Origin: Echinarachnius parma
Taxonomy: Eukaryota; Echinodermata; Echinoidea; Clypeasteroida; Echinarachniidae
Assembly: GCA_037951105.1 (NCBI GenBank)
Contig: JBAMJV010003104.1
Coordinates: 62,001 to 126,000, forward strand
DNA: 64,000 nucleotides
Direction of reading: 5' to 3'
Shown here: positions 26,401 to 41,400 of the stretch, in pieces
Numbering within the stretch: position 1 is the stretch's first letter
How the letters are laid out: each line of letters starts with the position of its first letter
The notes under the pieces: model-generated
The model's database searches: none
The model's input: the letters and a program-made list of their open reading frames with translations, nothing else
Told to the model about the DNA's origin: nothing
Made by a program: the position numbers and the translations under genes

Positions 26401-29400
26401 ATGATGTTTCTTGATTCATAGTTTTACATTTTATTCAACTTTTTGAAGAGTTGAGGGTCCATAATTATCCCCAAGGTCCTTCCACATGACCCCCATGTCT
26501 GTCCACACAGGTTTGTGCTCATGTTAAGTGGTCAGTTGCATGATCAGGCAAGGAACTGATTTAAAAAGTATCTCCGTGTTAAACTTTTTACGGAACAAAA
26601 GGATTACAAGACAAAAGAACACAAGGAGAGGTTTCCATGAATGACCATCACACCGTGTTGATGAATAGATCTAAATCTTGTGCGCACAGCAATTTTAACA
26701 TTGCTCATTTAAAATGCTTGCAATTCAATAACTACAAGCTCAATTATAAAAAATTTGGTATCAAATGAAAGAATAATAAATTATTTTTGCAATGATATAT
26801 TGCAATAAACATAACTATGTTTAATACATAAGATATTGCTGGTGGAAGTTGGGTTCCGCTTTTTTGTAAACACTCTGTATAGGATTGAAATCTCAAATGT
26901 CATTTTGGGCAATATCTGACATTTTACAGGTGCACCTTTAATTACTTACTGTAGAAACCTAGTAAATGCATGTAATTATACTTACATCTGACGTTCAAGA
27001 TGTGATCAGTGTAGACATAATAACGCTACCGAAGAGCAATTCACTTCACCCATTCCCTACAAGTTTATGAAATCCCCATAGACTTTGTACACAACCCACT
27101 TGGGTCCCGTGGTCAAGGGGTTGATTACTTACTGTACAAGCCTAGTAAATGTATGTAATTATACTTACATCTGACGTTCAAAATGTGATCAATGTAGACA
27201 TCTCCCGCCGCACTTTCACCATAGCACGTCCAGATACCCTCTTGTTCTCTCTGGACATTGCTGATGGTCAATGTTAGAGCCTGTGTGATGGGGTTTCTAG
27301 TGACCACAATCTGCTGGTTATCCGGCTATTCAAATAAAAATATAAACAATTGGGTTTTAATTTTGATTTATTCATTTTGTTTACATTTTGAGCTGCAATA
27401 TTTCTGTAGGCTGTAGCTCATCCAGACACCTTCATGTTCCTGCTGGCGTTGCTGATAGTCAGTGTAAAGCCCTCCACACACAGAGCCGACTTGACTCGAT
27501 CTGACTGGTCAGGCTAGAGTCGGTTTCGCTCAGTCGGAGCCGATCCAACATGTTGAATCGGCCTTGAATAATCTCCGACTGGCTCTTCACTGGCAAAACA
27601 TGAGTCCTTAGTCAATGAATACTGAGCTGAACCGACTTAAACCAGTCGGATCAAGTCAGCTCTGTGTGTGGAGGGCTTTAGAGCTTGCATGATGGGGTTT
27701 GAACCACTACTCGGTGATCATACGGCTATTTAAAAACAAATAGAAACGGAAATTTTTTTTTATTTGAATTGTTATACATTATATTTTGTACATTCCCAGC
27801 TGATGTTTCATTCTGTGTAGAACGTCCAGATAATTGCGTGGTGGGGTTCTGCGTGCAATTGCAGGCACATAATTCCATGAAATATGATCATCATGAAAAT
27901 TACACCTACCAGTACTTCATGTGCCCTGCACTTACAGTATAATCTTACATTAATTCTACTACTAATAATAATAATAAGATACCATAATCCCATAATCATA
28001 ATATACAAAAATTGAAATGGGTGAACTGCATGCAATGGACATATCAAATGGCATGTTCAGGACTGACTGATTTTTGCTATAACATGCATTCTCCATAGAC
28101 CCTATAGCCGGAGTATTTTCGGGTTAATGAAAAAGAAAACAGATAAAACATGTACACGAAAAGAAGAGACTGCAAAAGAAAGAAAAAAAATATATTGTAT
28201 AGCTTCAACCAACCTGTGCACCAATCACCAGCACATCCATTCTGTCTCTTCCATCACGCCTGAAGGACAACGTAACATCCGCTCCAGGATTCGTGTTGGC
28301 GCATTCAAAGGTGGCAGTTCGCGACTCTGTTTCGCCGTACTCCAAAGTGACGGGGTTGGTTAACACGGGAGGGACCAACACGTTGAGTAAGATGGACCTT
28401 GTGATCGACGTCCTGTAGAAATCAAATTAAGACCTTTGGATTAAAGGGGTAGTTCAGTTTTGGTAGAGAGGTGCTGCACATCACAATTTTGTTGTGAGGT
28501 AATGAAAAACTGAGTGTTGAATTTGAGAGAACATGCAATTTTAATGTCAGAATAAACTTGATTTTGTCAAAATCGACCCAGAAACGGCTGAAATATCAGT
28601 AAATATCTGATTTTATAATTATTTGGGGCCCAAATAATTAGATGATTTTAAAAAAAATTTAAAAAATGCTTGCACCTTTTCAAAAAATATCTCTATTTAA
28701 TCATTATTTCAATAAAACATCACATGCATAATTTTGTAATTTTGTATGCAAAATGGTTGCAACCAATGCCTTTTTAGAAAGCGCCCTCTTGTGTTGTAAT
28801 GGTTCTTTTTTAATGATAACGGGCTTTTTACTTAGTCGTTTGTAATTATGTATACCTTTCGAGCATGGGGGAGTTATAACTATTAGTTTATAATATTACT
28901 GTCCAGGTTTGGTTACTAAAGTTCAGCCTTACCAAAACTGTACTACCTCTTTAACATATCGAATAAGGAATGATGCTCCAGCGACATATAATCACCCTGA
29001 CTCTATCAATTATTTCATGATCATTTTAGGCTAAAATTTATACAAACAATACAAAAATGATAACTTTTATATATCAAAATGTATTTTTGCAATGAATTGT
29101 TTGCTTTGTTTCTCTATAATAATAATAGTGGCTACATGAACAATGCATGCTCCATCTCTCGATGCATTTCATGTGAGAATAGTAAAAATTACGCTCGTGG
29201 TTCTTTGTACAAATTACATCTGGTTATCAAATGAGGAAAATATTTTCATTACAGATCAATATCATATTGATTATTACAATTGATTATCTAAAAAGTTACA
29301 GGAGTTACAATTCTTCTGAATCATTGGAAGCAGTGCATTTTATAATGTGAGTGTTGCCAATGATGGGCAGCTGAGGATTACAAATGAACTATTATTAGTG

Positions 29401-32400
29401 AAAACTTTATCCAAATAGGTTTTGACCTATAAATGGTCAGTTTTTTTCATACAGTGCAGGATTTTGGGTTGAATATACTTAATTATTAACCATAGCAGAC
29501 ATCTGAGCAGGGCAATTTTAAAACGATATTGCCCTCGAAGTTGAATAAGCCAACAAAACTACGGGTGAAAAAAAAATGATATTGCCCGCTCAGAAAAGTC
29601 AATGGGATTTTGTGTGTGATTTGCTGGTCAATATGAACACACAGTAAACCAATGGACACAATCTTATTGCCCGCTCAGGAAAGTCAATGGGATCTTGTGT
29701 GTAATTTGCCGGTCAATATGATCACACAGTAAACCAATGGACAAAATCTTATTGCCCGCTCAGAAAAGTAAATGGGATTTTGTGTGTTATTTGAAATTTG
29801 CCGGTCAATAATATATCAGAGTATGAATGCGCGCTAACAGCGCATGAGTGCGCAAAATCATACCATACGCGCATTTATTAATGACGTATGAATGGATTTG
29901 CGCGTATCTAATTATGACGTAATAATATGTGTTGGCATCTCTGCTATAACTTACGCGCTAGCTAAGTAATGATTCTTTACAAACTGGGTTGAAGATGCAT
30001 TTGATTAAAACTTGAAGTTTAAACATTGTTCAATAATTGTAAGAATTGTGACAATTTGTACCCTTTAAATTGATATATTGCATGTTCGCTCGAGATGTCT
30101 GGATTTATTAATAATTACAATATTGACTGGACTATTTCTGGCTACACTACAAATATTGCCCTCGCTAGATCCATATTGCCCTCGTCTTCGACTCGAGCAA
30201 TATGAATCTAGTTCAGGCAATATATGTCGTGTCGCCTAGGCCTACGCCTAGGCCAGTCAATATTGTTTAAATATACACCAATACATTTGAACTTCTCAAC
30301 TCATCTCAAGTTATTACCTGAATTTCGATCCCACTGGATCATTGGACACAGTGCATTCTATGTTGTAAGTGATACCGACGGTAGGCAGCTGAAGATTCTT
30401 GATGCGCAGAATGCTGCCGTAGTCGGAAAGCTCGTATACGCCTGGGGTATGCGTGAGGTTGAAGGGGTTCCTCGTTCGGTCGACCCACGTGACAGTCGGC
30501 ACTGGGTTGCCATCGGCTAGACACTGCAGCGTCACATCCGTGTTGATGACCCCGTCTCGGTTTTGTGGCAGGACGCGCCAGGTCGGTGGTACTGCGAATA
30601 AATTAAATAGCTTAGTTAATACATATTTCTTCAAAAAATATCTATCAAAATTGCCAAAAAGGATTATTGCAAATTTTCTAACTTTTGGGTCAACCAAAGT
30701 GACAGTCGGCACTGGGTTGCCATCAGCAAGACACTGCAGCGTCACATCCGTGTTTATGACCACGTCTCGGTTTTTTGGCAGGATGCACCAGGTCGGTGGT
30801 ACTACCAATAAATGAAATAGCTTAGTTACTTAATATTTCTTCAAAAAATTGCCAAAAAGGATTATTGCGAGTTTTCTAACTTTTGGGTCAACCAAAGTGA
30901 CGGTCGGCTGCAGCGTGCCATCAGCCACAAACTGCAGCATCACATCCGTGTTTATGACCCCGTCTCGGTTTTGTGGCAGGACGCACCAGGTTGGTGGTAC
31001 TGCGAAAAAATGAAATATCCTAGTTGTTAGGTATTTGAACTAGAATTATTTTTCACAATTGCCAAACAGGATTATTGCGAGTTTTCTAACGTTTGGGTCA
31101 ACCAAAGTGATGGTCGGCTGCAGCGTGACATCAGCCACACACTGCAGTGTCACCGCCGTGTTGATGACCCCGTCTTGGTTTTGTGGCAGGACGGGCCAGG
31201 TTGGTGGTACTGCGAAAAAATGAAATTACTTTGTTGTTAGATATTTGAACTAAAATAATTTGTCACAATTGCCAAGAAGATTTATTGTGAGTTTCCGATC
31301 AAGTTTGGTTACAAACAGATGCAGGGTTGGAAAGTTATCAACCCTAATAGACTCTTGCAGGTAAAATTTCACATTTGACCTCATTTGACCTTCGACCTTC
31401 TTAAGTGACCTTTGACCCCAAAATATCATGGAGGCCAATATAGGGCACCTAACAATCATGTTCGGATACAAACAGATACAATCCGATTGAAAACCAGTCG
31501 GATCAGGTCGAGTCGGCTCTGTCTGCAGAGGGCTTTAGTCTCCCTCCACCTACGGTGGGCTCGACAACAATGTCCTATTTATTTTAGATGAAGTTAAGAA
31601 TTTATTTTAAAGATGTATCATAAAAAACAAAGTTGTATACCAGATTGAAATCCTCAACTGAAACTCTAAAGATTCATACACATGAAGATTGGGACAAAAA
31701 ATAAAAATGCTGTATTATGGTCAAATGACCTGGCTATTCATATACCTTGTACAATAACGTTGATGTCCAAGTTGTTTGAGATGGAGTTGTCAGGATAGTA
31801 GGCAGTGCATGTGTAGGTCCCTTCATCCTCTTCAATCACATTGTACACTGTCAGCTGACCAGCCACGATTGAACTGTACTTTGCTATATAAGAGAGGGCA
31901 CAAAAGGTGATTGTAATTGTAATATTGTCAAAATCTACAAAATTTAATTACAACTCTCATAATTCTTACTAAGGCTGAGTCGGTTCGGTCGATCACACCG
32001 GTTACCGACCGTTTCAATGGGGAACCGGTTTCTTTATATCGGAAACGGTGCCCCGAAAAAAAAATAAAAATAATAATAAAATGTTAACAAAGAAATTAAG
32101 ATTATCACTTAATGTAGCGGAATTCAAATAAAAACGGGGCAATCGATATCATTTAGCGGCTTGTTTCAGCTTGGTGCGATGCTGAACAAACGATCGATTT
32201 CTAGGTCCAATTTACTTCGGAAAAAATACTTTTCCTGCGAAACGTGAGTTAATTCTGGATAGTCTGTAACTATTTTCCCGTAAAGATTGATATGTAAATC
32301 CATAAAAGCGTCAATATTTGTAATGTTATTTGCATATAAAAGGAGCAATATAAGCCCCAAACAGTGCATTTTTGCCGATGCTTGCACGATTGCGTGATTT

Positions 32401-35400
32401 TACGGGTCCGAGTTTCGACGGTCAAAATTTATCGGGATACCGGGTCCCGACCGGTAAAAGTTTATCGGGACCCGGTTCCGAATATATCCGACATGACTCA
32501 GGCTTAATTCTTACACACATTGCTGCATCTGTAGTACAAATAGAAGCATGGAACAGATTTCACTTTTCCTCATTTCACTTTTGCTATGAAAATGATTGGA
32601 ATGCTTGAATTTGAATGTCTCCCTGGGAGATTTTCAACTGTGTATTAACCCGTTCAGGACTGGTCCTGAAAATACATGTCTATGGAGAATACATGTTGTA
32701 GCAAAATCAGTCCGTCCTGAATGGGTTAAAGGAACTACAGCGTCTAGATGGCCTAATTTTCACAATTCGGCTCCCTATATGTAATTTGTCCCGAAGAAAA
32801 AGAATTTGGCAGTCATTTCTCATGAAATCAATCAATTTTGGGGTAATTAGTAAATATCTAATTGTCCTGGGAACGCCCCTTTTAAATCGCCAAAATGTGA
32901 CGTCATCTAAAGAACGGACTAATGAACTAAATTCTGTAGATGACGCGTCATGACGTAAGCCAATGAATTGTCAATCACATGTTGATTACGCTGCCGATTC
33001 CGGACCATAAATGTGGGTGGGGCGTAAACTGGCTGCTAAGTGAGATTTGGCATCAGAAAACTAGTCTTAAATCTAGTAAGTCTGTGTTTATTTTCATGGA
33101 TTTTTTTTCGGCAGACCTATGTTTCAAGTCATCAACTATGGAATAAGTGTCAAAGTACGTTGTATATTCTTTAGGTCCTTTAATGATTAAAGGATAGTTG
33201 AGTTTTGGTAGAGAGGGTGCTACACATAATAATTTTTTTGTGAGATAATGAGAAACTGAGTGTAAAATTTGAAAGAGCATAATATTTTAATGACAGAATA
33301 AACTTTATTTGATCAAAATCGGTTCAGAAACAGCTGAAATATCCATAAACGTAGCCATTTGTAATAAACGTAGCCATTTGTAATAAATGTGGGGCCACAC
33401 AATTATTAGATAATTTTGAACCAACCGTTAATTTTTTTTTTAAATGCTTCCCCTTTTCAAAAATTTTCAAAATAAGTTTTGTAATAGTTGTTGATTATCT
33501 CTCTATCTAATCACTATTTTTACGAACCTTCATATGCACAATATTTTATTTAAAATGGTTTGAACCAATGAGTTTTTAGAGAGCGCCATCTTGAGTTTGA
33601 ATGGCTTTGTTTGAATGATAACAGGCTTTTTACTTAGTTGTTTGTAATTTTGAATTCCTTTCAAGCATGGTAGAGTTATAACTATTAGTTTGTAATGTAA
33701 TGGTGCAGGTTTTGGTTACTAAAATTAAGTTTGACCAAAACTGTTTTCTCTTTACCAGAACTCAACTATCCCTTTAAGTTAGGACAATGATTGAGCAAAT
33801 ATCACTTTGCTTTTTTGCTCATTACTCAGCCAGAAGGAATGTTCATACATTGCTTGGACAACTATATAGTAAGGATGTAGTGAAACGGTTACACGACGGT
33901 TAACCGACTGACAACAGCAAAAACATTTTCATTTTCATGGTTTCGGGAACCCGACAATTCTCGAACGATTTTGGCGGCTCATTTTACTACAGTAATAATT
34001 AACAATTTTTATGTTTAAAAGTCCATTAAATAGCGGAATTTAAATAAAAACGGGGGGCTTAAAGGGGTAGTTTAGTTTTGGTAGAGAGGGCGCTGCACAT
34101 CACAATTTTTTTGTGAGATAATGAAAAACTGAGTGTCGAATTTGAGAGAACATGCAATTTTAATGGCAGAATAAACTTCATTTGGTCAAAATTGGTCCAG
34201 AAACGGCTGAAATATCAATAAATATATTTGATCTTATAGTTATTTGGGGCCCAAATAATTAGATGATTTTTTCAAAAAATTAAAAAAATGCTTACACTTT
34301 TTCAACAATTTTCAAAAGCGTTTTTTAAATAGTTGTTGATGATCTATCTACTTAATCATTATTTCAATAGAACATCACATGCATTATTTTGTATGAAAAA
34401 TGGTTGAAACCAATGCCTTTTTAGAAAGCGCCCTCTTGTGTTTTAATGGCTCTTTTTGAATGATAACAGGCTTTTTACTTAGTCGTTTGTAATTTTGTAC
34501 ACCTTTCGAGCATGGTGGAGTAATAACTCTTAGTTTATAATGTTACTGTCCAGGTTTGGTTACTAAAGTTCAGCCTTACCAAAACTGTACTACCCCTTTA
34601 ATGGTGTTCAAAATACCAGACTTACTACAACCCTAATATATAGTATCAGCTATATCAACATTTTATTGGACCTTTGTTAACTTGTACACATATGCCAACA
34701 AGAATTATAATCATTTTGCGCTCTATAAATGTCTATCATTATTATTGTATTATTACCTACAAGAACAGGATTCTCTTTTAAATCATAGAACTTTGCATAT
34801 AATTCTAATGTTGAAAAGTTACATTTTCTTATAGACCAAAAGTGCCAGTGGTATGAAACATTTGTCACTGCACCTTACTTATTGTAAGGTGCGTCAATAC
34901 GCTATGAGATCTCACGCTATGTGTGTTGATCTCACGCTATGTGTGTTGCGTTATTTCATCACATTTTCTGCACCTAAATGCCATGATTATGGTCGGACTT
35001 TAAATCGTAATGTATACCTGTATCATCCGGAGACCGTTTTAACATTATCAATGCATATTGTGACAAAGAATGCTGAAGTTTGTCTGTATTATCTGAACAC
35101 TGACTGATCGCCACACCTTGCCAGTCCCAGATGTAACTTTTCATGTACTGAACATTTTCTACCGCATCATCTTCTTGCCAGTCCCAAATACTGCTTATGG
35201 TGTAAGTGACATTTCGCTGATTCATCACATCGTATGTATACTTGTATTTAGTGCCATACTAACTGACTCCTTTCCATAACTGTATTTTGATTTGACATTT
35301 CGTTATGCCACGAAAAGCAGACGCTGATAGTGGTGCACCAGGAATTGATGTCAATGAACTATGTGAAAATTCATCATTTTTGAAGATGATCGAGAAAATT

Positions 35401-38400
35401 GTGCAGAGGATAAGTGAAAACTCAAATGCCAAACTGGAAGCAGCCATGGAGAGGAGCGAGAGGAAGCTCAGTGAGCTCATCGAATGCAATCTGTCGACCC
35501 TTCACGACATCCAGGTGACAATTGACAAAAAGTTCGCAGAGCTTCAGCAGCTGCAGACGAAGATCGACGCCCATGAAGAGAAGATCAGTGGGATGACTGC
35601 CAGCCTCAACAACTTGGAGCAGTACTCAAGGCGCAACAACATCAGAGTCCTGGGTATTGCTGAGAAGGATGGTGAAAACACCGACGAGGTGGTTTGCGAG
35701 CTTGCCCAACAGATTGGTGTGCAGCTGTCTCCACGCGATATAGACTGATCGCACAGGATAGGAAAACCACCAGGTCAGCAGAAGCGCTACGTAGATGCCT
35801 TGCATTCTAACACTTCAAGATCTGACCCACCGCGACCCATCATTGTGAAATTCACATCCTACAAGCCTAAACAAGTTTTGATCAAAGAGAGGCGAAAGCT
35901 CAAAGGAACACGAACTATCATTGTTGAAGATCTTACCGCAACAAATGCCAAGCTTCTCACCGCTGCTCACAAACACACGAAAACCTGTCATACATGGTCC
36001 GTCGATGGGAGGATTTTCGTGACGGTGAAAGACTCGAACAACATGGAGAGGAAAAGACTGATATCTTGCCACTCTGACCTGAGAAACATTTGAAATGAAT
36101 TTTACACACGGTAATATATTTTGAACATATTTTATCCTACTAATTTATTGTTCAATTATTTATTGTTTTAAAAGTGCAATTACATGAGAATTTTAATATC
36201 GAAATATACGGTTTCCCGGAAGATTATAGGTGTTTTGTTTTAATCACATTTCTTCCAAACTTTTTTTTTTTTTTTTTTTTTACCCACATTTTTTATGCGT
36301 GTATTGTCTTTGTGTGTGTGTGTTTTTCAGTGTTTTGATTTACATGTGTTGATGTATGATGCCTGATCGTGCTGACATTTTAAACTTTTTACTTTCTATA
36401 AACTTGCAAAATGTTTCTGAATTTTTATCTCCTTTACATGAGGTAGACGGCAATGATGGACCAGTGCAATCTTATTATACACCTGAAGAGTATAATGAAT
36501 TCATTCATAAATTATCTGATGATATCCCCCGATCTGATGAGTTTTCTTGCGTACACATTAATTGTAGAAGTTTGAATAGTAATTTTGATGACATGAGATT
36601 GTTTTTAGATAGTGTTCAAAGGAAGTTTTCAATAATTGGTGTAACAGAGACATGGTTATCTGAATATGATTCGTATTATGATATTGATGATTATACACTT
36701 TGTGTGAATGGTAGGGCAGAAGGTAAACGAGGTGGTGGGGTAGGTGTTTATGTAAAAAATGATTTTGAATTTTTTAGACGATATGATTTAGATGTGAATA
36801 ATTCCTGTATGGAATCTATTTTTGTAGAAATAAATAACCCACAAAAGAATATTATTTTAGGTGTAATATATCGACCACCGAAACATTCTGTTCAATCATT
36901 TTTAGAGGAATTTGTACCCGTTTTAGATATTGTAAATAGAGAAAATAAGATATTGTATTTAATTGGGGATTATAATATTAATCTTTTGAATGTTCAATCT
37001 TGCCAACATGTGAATGACTTTGTTGATGTACTTATGACAAATTCATTGTCTCCTATTATCCATTGTCCAACTCGTATTACGAATAACTCACAAACTCTAA
37101 TTGATAATATTTTGACAAACAATTTAGAATGCATACATGCTGGTATATTTCTTGTGGATATAAGTGACCATTTACCTATATACTTTATTCTCCTGTATGA
37201 GTGAGCATCATGTTTGAATATTATATGGATAATTTATAACGTGCATTACATTTATACCCCATCAAGACAAGGGGCTTTTATTATTGTATATTTACCTAGA
37301 TGTATTGTTTGTATGTACGTTACTTTGCTTTACTGGGGTCGGTTTTACATAAGGCAATTACAGCCTTTCTACCGACTCCTTACACTTTATAATTTTGTCC
37401 GTATTTTGTATACTTTGTATGTAGAACTTGTATTCCTTGATTTTCTTTTGTTCTTACCTTGTCAATTTGTTGTTTTTATGAAGTGTTAAATAAACTGAAC
37501 TTGAACTTGAACTTGGATGACCGTTTATAACCCAACCAACCAATCAAATTGATTCAATCTGTAATCTGTCTTATGCCCACCTGAGTTGCCTACCAAGTAC
37601 TTATTTTGCACTGAACACCCCTCGACGTTTCCAGTGATAATTCCGCAAAGCGTGCAGGTATTGCCGCGTGACTTCATGAGTTTTTTCATTGAAGTCTTGC
37701 TCAACTTTTGACACCAAATTTGCGATGACCGGGTATAAATACCGTTCCGAAGTCACGTGACATTTTGTAAGTGAATGTCGGCCAGAAAATTGCTCTATTT
37801 TGTGATTTGTGTACAAATCCTAGATGGAAATTGATTTTTTTGCTAAAATACACAAAAGCTTCATTATTTTTCATTATAATCACTGCAATTATACGGGCCC
37901 CGTGTCACACACTCACACCCGGGAACCGACTATACTCGGTTCCGAAAATACCACACTCATGACACTATTTAATCGTCTAAAAAGCTATATTCTGAATGCA
38001 GACATACTGAATTTGTTATATCACTTGAAAGCTAATAAAATAAGCTATCGAAATATCTCAGACTTGTGACGTATCATGAGTTTTACAGCAATTGGTAACT
38101 GTATAAAGTATGTAATGTTACTTACAAAGTTGAAATAATTTCGTACAGCGGTGAATGTACGATGTACCAGCCAAAATTTAGAGAAATTGCGTTTCGCTTG
38201 GACAGCGAAATATTCCGTGCGTGCGCGCCATGCCAATAGAGATTGTACGTGATTCTGTATGGATAAGAGCTGTATACAGCTGCCTAACTGGATCTTCACT
38301 GTTGTATAGAATACATTTCTATACAAGGTTACCGGCCTTTTGTGCGTGCACCACCACAACCGAAAAAATTGATTTCTCTGCACGCACACACGGCCGCTGG

Positions 38401-41400
38401 TCTTTTGTGTGGATGCCTTGGCTCGTATAAGTGAAAAGAATCTCGTTTTGGGGGTCGATAGATGCGCTTTTATTTTCGGAAGCAACCGGTTAATTAAGTC
38501 AATATTCATGAACAAAATTAACTAGTATATTCTGAGCAATATTTAGTAATTTACAGAAAAAAGAGGATTTTTGCATAAATTTGCATAATTAATTAGAAAT
38601 CGATTATTTTTTTTCCAAAAAACTAACAATGCAATCTTTTAGATTTTGGCGCAAGATAGCGGTGTGCCAAATTTTGTGGCTGCCGCGTGTCAACGGCTGA
38701 GATCTCGGGGGGGGGTTAAGGTTAAGGCAAAGACGCTTAATGGAAAGACCGACCACTGTACAATTATCCTGTACAAAATGAACGGGCAGAACGCGATGTA
38801 CAAAATTAACACGCACTTTGATATGCAGGCTATTCATTATGACGTCACAATAACAATGTTTACTTCTCCTGACTAAAAATAATTTCAAGAACACGTGATA
38901 AAGTTTGATGACCCCAAATTTGCATATCGCGCGTGAAATTTGTTTTGCGCACTTGGTTGCGCGTACAATAATAAAGAATAATAAAGGACTGAGCGCGCGT
39001 TAACATTAAAATACGCGAGTAGCCATTGCCATTTTTTCTCTATATGGCAAGATCTTTAAATTTCAAAAATATATTTCTCACAGCTATAATTTCAAACTTA
39101 AAAACGCTATATCGACTATAATTTCTAAATATTTTTAACTAAACAAAGACAAAATTAAATAAGCAAAACAATGTGTCCCCCAGGTGTACTGAACTTGGAG
39201 ATAAGCTGATGTTCAATCGTCATACTAACCTGAATTTGCCAAGTTTAAGTAAGTACGTTCTGATCCTTATTTTTGTTTAAATTAATACTAACAAAGAGAA
39301 CATTTGTTCTAAAAAAGCTAACGACTATAATTTTAAAATGTTTTTTCATTAATTAAAATGAACAAGATTGAGTACTGAATCCAATCCTCTGGGTGTACTG
39401 AACTTTCTCTTAAGCTCGACTTGAATCTTTATTCAGTCTGAAGAAACATCGCTGCGCGACCGCAAGTGAGCTGTCTTGTAATTCTATAGTCTTTGGTTAA
39501 GGTTAATGTCAGTAGGCGCTAGTGATAATGAATGACTTACCTGGATTGCTGATGCTGACTTGACCGGAATTCTTCTGCCAGCTGACGCGCACATCCATCT
39601 GCAGCTGTGGCTGTGGTATTGGCCGGAAGGTGCATTCAATCGTCCCCGTTGTGTTGAAGAGTAGTCGTTGATTCTGTTCCTCCTCCATCCTCGGGAATGT
39701 GATTGCTTCTGTAGACACAAAAAGTTAAAAAGTTAAAGACCTCCCCGTGCCAATGTTGGCACATAAGGGGGCGCCTATCTCCGATTCATTAGCCCTAGGC
39801 CACACGTCTACTAAATGTAGCGAAAGCTACAGAAGGGGGCCAGTCCTCTGGTAACTCGTGTGATTAACTTTTCCTTCTCCATTCTATAACTGCTGAGCAC
39901 CCGGCTAGAAGGCTGAAGGTACCATTTTAAAAGTCTTTGGTATGACCCGGTCTGGGTTCGAACCCGGGACCTCCCGTGCATGAGGCAATATAGTACACTA
40001 TAGTACAATGACATTTCTAGTGAATGCTTGTTGTCTGTTGACCTTGCAAGAATAGTTCCTAGTTCCTACCATATAGTCTATGCATAGGTTACATCCGTTC
40101 CAACATTCTTTGTTTGGTCAATGCAAAACTGATTTGCAGAAGGAGAACAAAAATATATAGATGAGAGTAAGTTGTATTCTTTTTTGTTATCATTCTTACC
40201 CACAACAATGACATTTCTAGTGACCGTCTGTTGTCCGTTGACCTTGCACGCATAGTTCCCTCCGTCCGTTAAGCGCAGGTTCCGGAAATGAAGCTGGGTG
40301 ACTTTGTTGAGAGTGCTGGGATCGACAGACTCAGAGATGTACACTCTGTTACTTGAGCCTGCGGCTGAGAGAGTTAAAAACAATAAAAACACTTTTAATT
40401 TAATTAATTATTCAAAGAAATCTGACTGTAACAAACAAGAGATTCAAACTCCTTGGTTTCTCCATGGCAGATGATGAAATAATTTAACCCCCAGATTATT
40501 CTAGAATTATAAACATGCATGTTGTTTTAAGATTACTTATTCTTGGTCTTTAAATCTGTCCGGGTTTCGAAAACCCTTTCATTTGCATCGCTAAAAAAAT
40601 GTGACATCTAAGTGTGTAAGTTGACGCACTAATTCTCCCATTCATCGATACACACTTCTTTAAAAGCTATTCCAGCTTAATTTTACCGTCATTTCATCTA
40701 AGCATTTTCATATATGCACAAAACATAGCAACCTTCCAGTCTGAGCGTGCTGAACAATTGCTAAATTGCAAAATGTACCATGCATGCTACAAAATCAATG
40801 CGCGAAATGTAAAATGTCGCTCAGACTGTAAATTGTCCCAACCATTCACAAAGAAATATATTTTATCGGGTGGTGACTTACTGATGGGATCTGATATGGG
40901 ATTATCCCACGCTGGTTGGGACCCACTTGAGCCACTCGGGTTGGTGCATGTGTAGAGCCCAAATCCACCTACTGTCAACGTCAGCGGAGTGGACGGCTGC
41001 ACGATCAAGGAATCTGTGTGCAAACAAAATAAAACAAAAGCAATTAAATATCTACATACACCATTCCCTGATTAGATTCATCTGATTATAAGTAGAACCT
41101 TCAATAACTGTTATTTTCACACAATCAAATGAATCACCTTTATTTTTTAACTTGACGATTCAAACAACTTTGATGTCTTTCCTCAGATGTAAGTTCTCAG
41201 AACATTTGAAATTTGAGGAAGCTAAATTTCAGTAAGTCGATTGTCTGAAAACAACATCTTGAAAGGTTAACATTAATTAGTCTCCTACGGTCAACGTCAG
41301 TGGAGTACGTGGCTGGCTGCACGATCAAGTAATCTGTGCAGACCAAAAATTAAACAAAACAAATGCCACAAAATATAGATCTATGTTAATAAAATAAAAG

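Noticed and set aside
30687-31209. Extra Ig domains encoded by the exon 6 copies
   Set aside because: Each has only half a domain, no C-strand Trp and no convincing donor in phase, and one lacks the B-strand Cys.
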